64,000 nt of DNA, taken from assembly GCF_900105065.1 (NCBI RefSeq), contig NZ_LT629749.1, positions 4,464,001 to 4,528,000 on the forward strand, given 5' to 3'. Source of the stretch: Friedmanniella luteola (GTDB lineage: Bacteria > Actinomycetota > Actinomycetes > Propionibacteriales > Propionibacteriaceae). Positions 18,115 to 25,632 of the stretch are shown piece after piece (within the stretch, counting starts at the first letter, position 1; each line of letters starts with the position of its first letter). The notes beneath the pieces were generated by a model. It had not been told where the DNA came from and did not search any database. It saw only the letters and a list, made by a program, of their open reading frames with translations. The position numbers and the translations under genes were made by a program.

Positions 18115-18531
18115 TCAGCCCCGCGGCGGCGGCAGCAGGGCGGCGATGGCGGCCCGCTCGAAGAACGCCGCCGAGGCCCGGGCCGTGGGCGAGCCGAGGT
18201 CGGGGTCGGCGCCGGCGGCGAGGAGCACCTCGACGACGTCGGTGTAGCCCTTGAACACCGCGCCGGCCATCGGCGTCTGACCGCGGTCGTTGACGGCGTC
18301 GACGTCGGCGCCCCGCTCGGCCAGCACCCGGACCGTCGCCGCGTGGCCGTGGTAGGCGGCCAGCATCAGCAGGGTGTTGCCTCCCGCGTCGGTGAGGTCG
18401 ACGGGCATCCCGTGGTCGGCGTAGTCGGCCAGCCGCTCCGCCTCGCCCACCCGGGCCCGGTCCAGCAGCCAGTGCGCCAGCTCGACGGGGTCGTCCCCGC
18501 CCGGAACGCCGTCGGAGGGGGCGTCGCTCAC
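18115..18531 (-). CDS. Ankyrin-repeat protein
   Basis: The 138-residue protein has an N-terminal helical lead and about three ankyrin repeats, with typical phrases GNTLLMLAAYHGHAATVRVLAERGA and GQTPMAGAVFKGYTDVVEVLLAAGA (each quoted in part of a 33-residue unit). It is a protein-interaction module in the cytoplasm with an unknown partner. The GTG start shares GTGA with the lysS stop, so it is translationally coupled to lysS. Such small ankyrin proteins recur in actinobacteria. Confidence 0.85.
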   Translation of the reverse strand: MSDAPSDGVPGGDDPVELAHWLLDRARVGEAERLADYADHGMPVDLTDAGGNTLLMLAAYHGHAATVRVLAERGADVDAVNDRGQTPMAGAVFKGYTDVVEVLLAAGADPDLGSPTARASAAFFERAAIAALLPPPRG

Positions 18532-20051
18532 TCGCCCGCCCCGGGCTTCAGCAGCGGGAACAGGATCGTCTCGCGGATGCCGGCCCCGGTGAACAGCATC
18601 ACCAGCCGGTCGATGCCCAGCCCGACGCCGCCCATCGGCGGGGCGCCGAACTCGAGCGCGGCCAGGAAGTCCTCGTCCAGCTGCATGGCCTCCGGGTCCC
18701 CGGCGGCCGCGGCCAGCGACTGCGCGGTGAGCCGCTCCCGCTGGACGACGGGGTCGACCAGCTCCGAGAACCCGGTCCCCCGCTCGGTGCCCCCGATGAT
18801 CAGGTCCCACGCCTCGATCAGGTGCGGGTCGCTGCGGTGCGGGCGGGCCAGCGGCTGCGCCGAGGGCGGGTAGTCGCAGACGAAGGTCGGCTGCAGCAGC
18901 GTCGGCTCCACCAGCTCGCCGAACAGCTCCAGCACCAGCTTCTCCGCGCCCCAGGCCGGGTCCACCTCGACGCCGCGCTCGGCCGCGACCGCGCGCAGCC
19001 GGTCGGCCCCGGTCTCCCAGGTGACCTCCTCGCCGAGCACCTGCGACAGCCCGGGGTAGACGCCCAGCCAGGGCCAGGCGCCGTCCAGGTCGACCGTGCC
19101 GGCCGACGTCTCGACCTGCCGGGAGCCGAGGGCGGCGTCCGCCGCGTCGACGACGACCCGCTGCAGCAACGCGGCCACCGTGCGCTGGTCGCCCCAGGCC
19201 TCGTAGAACTCGAGCATCGTGAACTCGGGGCTGTGGCTGGAGTCGACGCCCTCGTTGCGGAAGATGCGGCCCATCTCGTAGACCTTCTCGACCCCGCCGA
19301 CGACGGCGCGCTTGAGGAACAGCTCCAGCGCGATCCGCAGCGTCATGTCGGTGTCGAAGGCGTTGAGGTGGGTGCCGAAGGGCCGCGCGTGGGCTCCACC
19401 GTGCACCAGCTGGAGGACCGGCGTCTCGATCTCGAGGTACCCCTCCCGGTGCAGCGTCTCCCGGATGCTGCGGGTGACCGCGGCGCGGGTGCGGACCATC
19501 TCCCGGGCGGCGTCGCGGACGGTGAGGTCGGCGTAGCGCTGCCGGACCCGGGTCTCGTCGGACAGCTCCTTGTGCAGCGTGGGCATCGGCCGCAGGGCCT
19601 TGGACGCCAGCGTCCAGGAGGTCGCGAGCACCGACAGCTCACCGCGGCGGGAGGAGATGACCCGCCCGGTGACGGCGACGAAGTCCCCGAGGTCGACGTC
19701 GGCCTTCCAGGCCCCCAGCGCGTCCTCGCCCACCTCGTCGCGGGACAGCATCACCTGCAGGCGGGTGCCGGTGTCGGTCTGCGACAGGCCCTCCTGCAGG
19801 GTCGCGAAGCAGAGCTTGCCGGTGTTCCGGACGAACACCACCCGGCCGGCGACGGAGACGACGTCGTCGGTCTCCTCGCCGGTCTCCAGGTGCCCCCAGC
19901 GCTCCCGGACCTCGCGCAGCGCGTGGGTCCGGGGGACCGTCACCGGGTAGGGCTCGCGGCCCTCGGCCAGCAGCCGCTCGCGCTTCTCCTGCCGCACGCG
20001 GATCTGCTCCGGGACGTTCTCCCCACCGGGCGGGCTGGTCTCCTCAGGCAC
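18528..20051 (-). CDS. lysS: Lysyl-tRNA synthetase, class II
   Basis: This 507-residue enzyme charges tRNA-Lys. The N-terminal OB fold (about 60-160) binds the anticodon; the class II core follows with motif 2 (EMGRIFRNEGVDSSHSPEFT) and motif 3 (GGVGLGIDRLVML). The GTG start at 20051 codes MPEETSPP. The segment HLIEAWDLIIGGTERGTGFSEL differs from the common LysS wording (RFDLFIGGRELANAFSEL), so it belongs to a distinct actinobacterial branch and may not be the only lysyl-tRNA synthetase. It leads an operon with the ankyrin and Cys-rich genes. Confidence 0.92.
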   Translation of the reverse strand: MPEETSPPGGENVPEQIRVRQEKRERLLAEGREPYPVTVPRTHALREVRERWGHLETGEETDDVVSVAGRVVFVRNTGKLCFATLQEGLSQTDTGTRLQVMLSRDEVGEDALGAWKADVDLGDFVAVTGRVISSRRGELSVLATSWTLASKALRPMPTLHKELSDETRVRQRYADLTVRDAAREMVRTRAAVTRSIRETLHREGYLEIETPVLQLVHGGAHARPFGTHLNAFDTDMTLRIALELFLKRAVVGGVEKVYEMGRIFRNEGVDSSHSPEFTMLEFYEAWGDQRTVAALLQRVVVDAADAALGSRQVETSAGTVDLDGAWPWLGVYPGLSQVLGEEVTWETGADRLRAVAAERGVEVDPAWGAEKLVLELFGELVEPTLLQPTFVCDYPPSAQPLARPHRSDPHLIEAWDLIIGGTERGTGFSELVDPVVQRERLTAQSLAAAAGDPEAMQLDEDFLAALEFGAPPMGGVGLGIDRLVMLFTGAGIRETILFPLLKPGAGE

Positions 20052-20118
20052 CGCGTCAGCCTACCGAGACCGGCGGCGCCTCCCGACCGCGTTCACACCG
20101 GGGTAACAAGGCTCTGAG

Positions 20119-20130
20119 TAGGGTGCCGTC
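20119..20130 (+). promoter_or_regulatory. -10 box of a probable leaderless promoter for the ATP-grasp operon
   Basis: TAGGGT (20119-20124) is followed by six bases and the ATG at 20131. No ribosome-binding site is present, so the transcript probably starts at the A of ATG. A TTCACA lies upstream with 21 bp spacing, too far for a good -35. Confidence 0.5.
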
Positions 20131-21768
20131 ATGGCGGACGTCCTCGCGCAGTACCAGCCGGGAGCGGCCTTCGACGAGATGATGGACCTCGACGGCGAGG
20201 TCCGGCCCTCCTACCGCGCCCTGCACGCCACGCTCGACCGCTCCTCTCCGGCCGAGCTGCGGACGATCGCCGAGTCACTGGCCAACAACTACGTCCAGGC
20301 GGGCGTCACCTTCGACGTCGGCGGGGTCGAACGGCCCTTCCCGCTGGACCTCGTGCCGCGGGTGATCGCGTCCTCGGAGTGGGAGACGATCGAGACGGGG
20401 GTCGCCCAGCGGGTGCGCGCCCTGGAGGCCTTCCTGGCCGACGTCTACTCCGACGCCCGGGTGATCTCCGACGGCGTCATCCCCAGCCAGCTGATCACCA
20501 GCTCCAACCACTACCACCGCGCGGTGTGGGGGGTGCAGCCCGGCAACGGGGTGCGCATCCACGTCGCCGGCGTCGACCTGATCCGCACCCCCGAGGGTGA
20601 CGTGCGGGTGCTCGAGGACAACGTCCGGGTGCCCAGCGGCGTCTCCTACGTGATGACCAACCGCAGCGCGATGATCACCGCCCTGCCCGACGCGTTCGCC
20701 AACCAGCGGATCCGGCCCGTGGCCGGCTACCCGCAGCGGCTGCTCGCGGCGCTGCGGCTGGCCGCGACGCCGGCCGTCGACAACCCGACCGTCGTCGTCC
20801 TCACCCCGGGGGTCTACAACTCCGCCTACTTCGAGCACACGCTGCTGGCCCGGACGATGGGCGTCGAGCTGGTCGAGGGCCGCGACCTGGAGTGCCGGCG
20901 CGGCAAGGTCTTCATGCGCACGACGGGCGGCCTCCAGCGCGTCGACGTCATCTACCGCCGCATCGACGACGAGTACATCGACCCTGTGCACTTCCGCAGC
21001 AACTCGATGCTGGGCGTGCCCGGCCTGGTCAACGCCGTCCGCACGGGCGGGGTGGTGCTGGCCAACGCCATCGGCAACGGCGTCGCCGACGACAAGCTCA
21101 TCTACACCTACGTCCCCGACCTCATCCGCTACTACCTGGGCGAGCAGCCGGTGATCGCCAACGTCGACACCTGGCGGCTGGAGGACGACACGGCCCGCGA
21201 GGAGGTCCTCGACCGGCTGGACGAGCTGGTGGTCAAGCCCGTCGACGGCTCCGGCGGCAAGGGCATCGTGATCGGGCCGCGCGCCACGAAGGAGGAGCTC
21301 GACGCCCTCCGCGCCCGCGTCATCGCCGACCCGCGCGGCTGGATCGCCCAGCCCGTCGTCCAGCTGTCCACGGTCCCGACCCTGGTCGACGACGAGCTGA
21401 AGCCGCGGCACGTCGACCTGCGGCCCTTCGCGGTGAACAGCGGCGACGAGGTGTGGGTGCTGCCCGGCGGCCTGACCCGCGTCGCGCTGCCCGAGGGCGA
21501 GCTGGTCGTGAACTCCAGCCAGGGCGGTGGCAGCAAGGACACCTGGGTGCTGAGCCCGCCGGCGCACCGGCCCTCGGTCACCCTCGCCGCGGAGGAGCCC
21601 CCCGTCGCCGAGCCGGAGCCGCAGGCCGAGGAGGTCCCCGCGCGACCGGCCGGTCCGCCGCGGATGCGTCGGGTGCCCGCCCTGCTGATGAAGCCCAAGG
21701 TGATCCAGCGCCAGCAGGAGGAGCAGCAGCAGCAGGGCGGCCCGGCCGGAGGGGACGCGCCGTGCTGA
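20131..21768 (+). CDS. Circularly permuted type 2 ATP-grasp protein
   Basis: This 545-residue protein matches the circularly permuted ATP-grasp family (DUF404/407). Phrases that mark it are SSNHYHRAVWGVQP, VLEDNVRVPSGVSYV, VVKPVDGSGGKGIVIGP (ATP-binding Lys and Gly loop) and VDLRPFAV. The last 90 residues are Pro/Glu/Gln-rich and probably disordered. It is expected to make an amide or peptide-like bond using ATP. The alpha-E and transglutaminase genes follow with overlap or one-base spacing, a trio conserved across bacteria and predicted to make or modify a peptide; its product is not known. Confidence 0.92.
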   Translation: MADVLAQYQPGAAFDEMMDLDGEVRPSYRALHATLDRSSPAELRTIAESLANNYVQAGVTFDVGGVERPFPLDLVPRVIASSEWETIETGVAQRVRALEAFLADVYSDARVISDGVIPSQLITSSNHYHRAVWGVQPGNGVRIHVAGVDLIRTPEGDVRVLEDNVRVPSGVSYVMTNRSAMITALPDAFANQRIRPVAGYPQRLLAALRLAATPAVDNPTVVVLTPGVYNSAYFEHTLLARTMGVELVEGRDLECRRGKVFMRTTGGLQRVDVIYRRIDDEYIDPVHFRSNSMLGVPGLVNAVRTGGVVLANAIGNGVADDKLIYTYVPDLIRYYLGEQPVIANVDTWRLEDDTAREEVLDRLDELVVKPVDGSGGKGIVIGPRATKEELDALRARVIADPRGWIAQPVVQLSTVPTLVDDELKPRHVDLRPFAVNSGDEVWVLPGGLTRVALPEGELVVNSSQGGGSKDTWVLSPPAHRPSVTLAAEEPPVAEPEPQAEEVPARPAGPPRMRRVPALLMKPKVIQRQQEEQQQQGGPAGGDAPC

Positions 21769-22688
21769 GCCGGATCGCGGAGTCGATGTTCTGGATCGGC
21801 CGCTACGTGGAGCGCGCCGAGGACACCTCGCGGCTGCTGCAGACCCACCTGCGGCTGATCACCGAGGGCACCACGTCGGAGAGCGAGCTGTGCCGCAACC
21901 TGCTGGCCCTGATGAGCGTCGAGCACGTCGAGAACCCCACGCACGAGGACCTGGTGCGGGTGCTCGGGTACGACGGCCAGGAGCCGACCTCCATCTTCGC
22001 CTGCTGGGCGGCCGCCCGGGACAACGCCCGGCGGGCCCGGGAGGTGATCCCGCTGGACCTGTGGGAGTGCATCAACACCACCTGGCACCAGCTGCCGTCC
22101 GGCCGGTTCCGCACGGCCCGCGCGCACACCTTCCTCAGCTGGGCGCAGGAGCGCAGCGCCCTGTTCACCGGGATCGCCCGCGGGACGATGGTCCGCGACG
22201 ACGGCTGGGAGTTCATGATGCTCGGCCGCTCGCTGGAACAGGTGGACATGACGTCGCGGCTGGTGGCGTCGGCGTCGCTGCGCAGCGGCAGCACGCAGTG
22301 GCCGTCGGTGCTCCGCGGCTGCGGCGGGCACGACGCCTTCCTGCGCACCTACCGCGGGATGCAGACCGACCGGGAGGCCGCGCAGTTCCTCATCTCCGAC
22401 GCCCGGTTCCCGCGCTCGCTGATGCACGGTCTGCTCGCCGCCGCCGACTGCCTCCGCCGGCTCAGCATGGTCGACGGCCAGGGCGTCCGGCAGGCCGAGT
22501 TCCCGGCCCGCGCGCTCGGCCAGCTGCAGGCCCGGCTCGAGTACGCCGACGTCGGCGAGCTGCTGGAGGACCTGGACGAGGAGATGACCTGGGTGCAGGA
22601 CGTGGTCGCCCAGGTGACGGCGGCCGTCGCCAACAACTACTTCGTGGCCGAGGACGCGACGGCCTGGATCACCGAGGGGACGCGCTGA
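21762..22688 (+). CDS. Alpha-E domain protein
   Basis: This 308-residue, mostly helical protein begins VLSRIAESMFWIGRYVERAEDTSRLL, the hallmark start of the alpha-E (DUF403) family. GTG at 21762 overlaps the ATP-grasp stop by seven bases. The family always travels with the ATP-grasp and transglutaminase partners; a scaffold or catalytic role is unproven. Confidence 0.92.
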   Translation: MLSRIAESMFWIGRYVERAEDTSRLLQTHLRLITEGTTSESELCRNLLALMSVEHVENPTHEDLVRVLGYDGQEPTSIFACWAAARDNARRAREVIPLDLWECINTTWHQLPSGRFRTARAHTFLSWAQERSALFTGIARGTMVRDDGWEFMMLGRSLEQVDMTSRLVASASLRSGSTQWPSVLRGCGGHDAFLRTYRGMQTDREAAQFLISDARFPRSLMHGLLAAADCLRRLSMVDGQGVRQAEFPARALGQLQARLEYADVGELLEDLDEEMTWVQDVVAQVTAAVANNYFVAEDATAWITEGTR

Positions 22689-22689
22689 C

Positions 22690-23541
22690 GTGCGGCTGAG
22701 CATCGACCACCAGACCGGCTTCCGGTACAGCTCACCGGTCAAGTCCTCCTACAACGAGGCGCGGATGACACCGGCGGCCAGCGAGCACCAGACGATCTGG
22801 AGCAGCCGGGTCAGCATCGAGCCGGCCGCCTGGAGCTTCAGCTACACCGACTACTGGGGCACCCGGGTCACCACCTTCGAGCTGCACGAGGCGCACGAGC
22901 GGCTCACCGTGCACGCGCAGGCCGTCGTGGACACCCGCGGCGACGAGCCGGCCTGGGACACCGAGCGGCGGGTCGCCCCCAGCGACCTCGGCTGGTCGGC
23001 CCTGCACGACCGCGGCGTGATCGACCGGATGGCGGAGTACCTGACGGTGAACCGGCGCACGGCACCGGCGCCCGAGCTCGCCGCGCTGGCCGCCGAGGTG
23101 GCCGACCAGCCGCCGCGGCTGGCCGCGCTCGACGTCTGCCGCATCCTCGACGAGCGGCTGCGCTACGAGCGGGGCTCCACCGAGGTGACCAGCGCGGCCG
23201 CCGACGTGTGGGCGCTGGGAGCGGGCGTCTGCCAGGACTACAGCCACGTCGCCCTCGGGGCGCTGCGCTCGATCGGGCTGCCCGCCCGCTACGTCTCGGG
23301 CTACCTGCACCCCGGCCCGCGGGAGCCCAACACCACGGTCACCGGCGAGAGCCACTCCTGGATCGAGTGGTGGTGCGGCACCTGGGTGCCCTACGACCCG
23401 ACGATGGGCCGACGGCTCACCGACAGCTACGTCCGGGTCGGCCACGGCCGTGACTACGGCGACGTCGCCCCGCTGCGCGGCACCTACTCCGGCGGCGCCT
23501 CCGACATGTTCGTCACCGTCGCGATGACCGAGCTGGGCTGA
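22690..23541 (+). CDS. Transglutaminase-like cysteine peptidase family protein
   Basis: The 283-residue protein has the bacterial transglutaminase N-terminal domain (to about 100) and a papain-like core with the triad Cys in GVCQDYSH (about 180), His in ESHSWIEWW and Asp in PYDPTMG. The GTG start is one base after the alpha-E stop. In this trio it may cleave or re-form amide bonds on the peptide made by the ATP-grasp partner; this is inference. No signal peptide is seen, so it acts in the cytoplasm. Confidence 0.92.
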   Translation: MRLSIDHQTGFRYSSPVKSSYNEARMTPAASEHQTIWSSRVSIEPAAWSFSYTDYWGTRVTTFELHEAHERLTVHAQAVVDTRGDEPAWDTERRVAPSDLGWSALHDRGVIDRMAEYLTVNRRTAPAPELAALAAEVADQPPRLAALDVCRILDERLRYERGSTEVTSAAADVWALGAGVCQDYSHVALGALRSIGLPARYVSGYLHPGPREPNTTVTGESHSWIEWWCGTWVPYDPTMGRRLTDSYVRVGHGRDYGDVAPLRGTYSGGASDMFVTVAMTELG

Positions 23542-23626
23542 GGGCGGCGACGCCTGACGGGACGCGCGGCGCTCACGAGGGTGAGCGCATGAGCAGCTAC
23601 GGGCAGCAGCCCGGCCCTACGTCACG

Positions 23627-23836
23627 ATGCTCACCGAGTCGCGCCAGGACGCGGTGGCCCGGCTGGTCGCCATGGCCGAGGCGGCCGGTGCGCACGCCGT
23701 CGTCGGGCTCCGGTTCGACTGCAGCGAGATCACCCAGTCGCTCAGCGAGGTCTGCGCCTACGGCACCGCCGTCCAGCTGGCCGGCGGCCCGGTCGGCGCG
23801 GCGGCCGGTCCCGAGCCCGGCCCGGGAACCCCCTAG
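23627..23836 (+). CDS. YbjQ/UPF0145-like fragment, N-terminal half missing or frameshifted
   Basis: From ATG 23627 this reads 69 residues. ARLVAMAEAAGAHAVVGLRF and EVCAYGTAVQL match the second half of the YbjQ family (normally about 105 residues, often oligomeric and metal-binding in folds of this type). The ATG has no good ribosome site. Thirty-eight bases upstream an ATG at 23589 has GAGGGTGAG before it but is in another frame; a one-base change near 23617 would join MSSYGQQPG to YVTMLTESRQD. Either a frameshift (true or sequencing) or a short variant is possible. Confidence 0.5.
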   Translation: MLTESRQDAVARLVAMAEAAGAHAVVGLRFDCSEITQSLSEVCAYGTAVQLAGGPVGAAAGPEPGPGTP

Positions 23837-23869
23837 GCAGAGGGCGGGGGCCCGGGGCAGGATGGCGCC

Positions 23870-24046
23870 ATGACCGCCGACGACCGCACCCCGCCCGCCG
23901 ACGACGACGTGAAGGCCAAGTTCCGCGAGGCCCTCGAGGCGAAGAAGGGCCGGCGCGGGGAGGACCACCTCGACGCCGGGCAGCAGCCCGTGCACGCGCA
24001 CGGCCCGGTGGAGGCGAAGCGGACCTTCCGCCGCAAGACCGGCTAG
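23870..24046 (+). CDS. DUF5302 small protein
   Basis: This is a 58-residue acidic-then-basic protein. The segment VKAKFREALEAKKGRRGEDH, followed further on by HAHGPVEAKRTFRRKTG, is typical of the DUF5302 family found throughout actinobacteria. No membrane segment or cysteine is present; the function is unknown. A CAGGAT box six bases before the ATG suggests a leaderless message. The codon pattern and the family match support it despite its length. Confidence 0.8.
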   Translation: MTADDRTPPADDDVKAKFREALEAKKGRRGEDHLDAGQQPVHAHGPVEAKRTFRRKTG

Positions 24047-24091
24047 GCCCCGCCTGAGCCCGACCACGGCCCCCTGAGCCTGACGACCGCG

Positions 24092-24167
24092 CCCTGAGCC
24101 TGTCGAAGGGCCACCCGCCGAGCCGGACCACCGCGCCCTGAGCCTGTCGAAGGGCCTCGAGCTCAGG
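24092..24167. repeat. Two copies of a 19-bp intergenic repeat
   Basis: CCCTGAGCCTGTCGAAGGG occurs at 24092-24110 and 24136-24154, each preceded by CGCG or GCG. A degenerate copy lies at 24071-24084, and CTCGAGCTCAGG (24156-24167) gives an inverted partial copy that can pair with the second repeat. The same sequence recurs at 39.0-39.6 kb. It fills most of the 154-bp gap between the DUF5302 and HAD genes; nothing else is seen there. Confidence 0.8.
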
Positions 24168-24200
24168 CCGCGGCGATCGGTTCAGGCCACGGACTCCACC

Positions 24201-24926
24201 TCACGCCGCGGAAGCGGCGGCGGCCCGCAGCCGGACCCGGATGCCGTCCGCGCCGGGGATGAACTCGACCTCCGAGAGGTCGCCGACGACGGCGTCGGCG
24301 TCGAGGTCTTCGCGCCTGGTCGTGGTGACCACGGCGAGGGTCGCGCAGCCCGCGGCGTGCGCGGCCTCGAGCCCCTTGGGCGCGTCCTCGACCACCAGGC
24401 AACGGGTCGGGTCGACGCCCAGCCGCCGGGCCGCCTCCAGGAACGGGTCGGGGGCCGGCTTGCCGTGCGCGACGTCGTCGACGGTGACCAGCACCGACGG
24501 CGGCTGCAGACCGGCCGCGGCGATCCGGGCCTGCGCGAGCGGGACGGTGCAGGAGGTGGCGATCGCGCTCTTGGCCGCCCGCAGGGCCTCGAGGGCCTCC
24601 GCGGCACCCGGCAGCACGACGATGTCGTGCACGTCGGCCAGCTCCAGCTCGTCGATCCGCCGGATGGCCTCCACGTGGCGGTCCTCGGCCAGCAGGGCGC
24701 GGACCACCTGGGCCGAGGGCATGCCGTGGTGGCGGCCCATCTGCTCCGGGGTGAGCCCGAACTCGTGCATCCACGTCGTCCAGGCGCGCATCACCGCCGG
24801 GGTGGAGTCGACCAGCGTCCCGTCCATGTCGAAGAGGACGGCCTCGAAGACCTCGTCGGACAACCTGCCCAGACCCACCGGGAACTCCTTCGCGTCGGGC
24901 GCGCCGGGTGCGCGCTCGGACCTCAT
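24201..24926 (-). CDS. HAD-superfamily sugar-phosphate-type phosphatase
   Basis: This protein has 241 residues from ATG 24926. HAD motif 1 is LFDMDGTLVDST (nucleophile Asp and acid/base Asp), the cap domain begins with RAWTTWMHEFGL, motif 2 is ATSCT, motif 3 the Lys in GKPAPDPFLEAA, and motif 4 VVEDAPKGLEAA. It resembles beta-phosphoglucomutase/DOG1-like enzymes that hydrolyse sugar phosphates. A GTG near residue 17 could be the true start because the first 16 residues are not conserved-looking. It is divergent from the TetR gene by about 80 bp. Confidence 0.87.
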   Translation of the reverse strand: MRSERAPGAPDAKEFPVGLGRLSDEVFEAVLFDMDGTLVDSTPAVMRAWTTWMHEFGLTPEQMGRHHGMPSAQVVRALLAEDRHVEAIRRIDELELADVHDIVVLPGAAEALEALRAAKSAIATSCTVPLAQARIAAAGLQPPSVLVTVDDVAHGKPAPDPFLEAARRLGVDPTRCLVVEDAPKGLEAAHAAGCATLAVVTTTRREDLDADAVVGDLSEVEFIPGADGIRVRLRAAAASAA

Positions 24927-24972
24927 CCTCCCCGACCGCGCCCCACCCGCCGGTCCCGGTCCCGGAAACCTC

Positions 24973-25001
24973 TTGTTGAGTGAGCGCTCACTCAGTAGGC
25001 T
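24973..25001 (+). promoter_or_regulatory. Promoter with an 18-bp perfect palindromic operator in its spacer
   Basis: TTGTTG (24973-24978) and TAGGCT (24996-25001) are 17 bp apart. The spacer is filled by the perfect palindrome TGAGTGAGCGCTCACTCA (24977-24994). Seven bases after the -10 box comes the GTG of the TetR gene, so the message is probably leaderless. A repressor bound here would block RNA polymerase directly; the TetR protein encoded next is the natural candidate. Confidence 0.75.
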
Positions 25002-25008
25002 GCTCCCC

Positions 25009-25632
25009 GTGCCCCGCGCCACCCCGCTCCCGCTCGACGAGCGCCGCGCCGCCCTCATGGCGGCCACCGAACCGCTGCTGCAGCGCTACGGCCGCGACGT
25101 CTCCACCCGCCAGATCGCCGAGGCGGCCGGCGTCGCCGAGGGGACGATCTTCCGGGCCTTCGCCACCAAGGAGGCGCTGATCGACGCGTGCCTGGCGGAC
25201 GCCTTCGACGTCGGCCCGACCTGCGCCGAGCTCGACGCCGTCGACCCGGACCTGGACCTGGAGGCCGCCGTCACCGCGGCCGTCGGGCTGCTCCAGGACC
25301 GGCTCCGCCGGGTGATCGCCCTCTTCCACACCCTCCGCTTCGCGCCGCAGACGCCCGAGGACGTCAGCGACCTGCGCCGGCGGCAGGACCAGGACAACGC
25401 CGCGCTCAACGCGGCGACGGCGGGCGTGCTGATCCCGTTCAAGGACCAGCTCAGCCGGCCCGCGGAGGAGGCGGCCGCCCTGCTCCGCACGGTCACCTTC
25501 GCCCTCACCCACCCGATGCTCGGCGACAGCTCCACCAGCACCCCGGAGCAGATCACCGACCTCCTCCTGCACGGCCTCGTCCGCCGCGCCGACCCCGCCC
25601 GCCCGCTCCCACCGGAGGACGCACCATGCTGA
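25009..25632 (+). CDS. TetR family regulator of the ABC exporter
   Basis: The protein has 207 residues. The helix-turn-helix spans about 17-60 with IAEAAGVAEGTIFRAFATKEALI. The ligand domain is helical, with no recognised ligand. GTG at 25009 is set by the promoter seven bases before the -10 end. Its stop overlaps the ATG of the first ABC gene (seven-base overlap), so regulator and exporter are made from one message and the regulator should repress itself. Confidence 0.9.
   Translation: MPRATPLPLDERRAALMAATEPLLQRYGRDVSTRQIAEAAGVAEGTIFRAFATKEALIDACLADAFDVGPTCAELDAVDPDLDLEAAVTAAVGLLQDRLRRVIALFHTLRFAPQTPEDVSDLRRRQDQDNAALNAATAGVLIPFKDQLSRPAEEAAALLRTVTFALTHPMLGDSSTSTPEQITDLLLHGLVRRADPARPLPPEDAPC

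Noticed and set aside
24047-24200. CRISPR array at the repeats near 24.1 kb or 39.0 kb
   Set aside because: Repeats are 19 bp, spacers are short and unequal, orientation varies and no cas genes are present.
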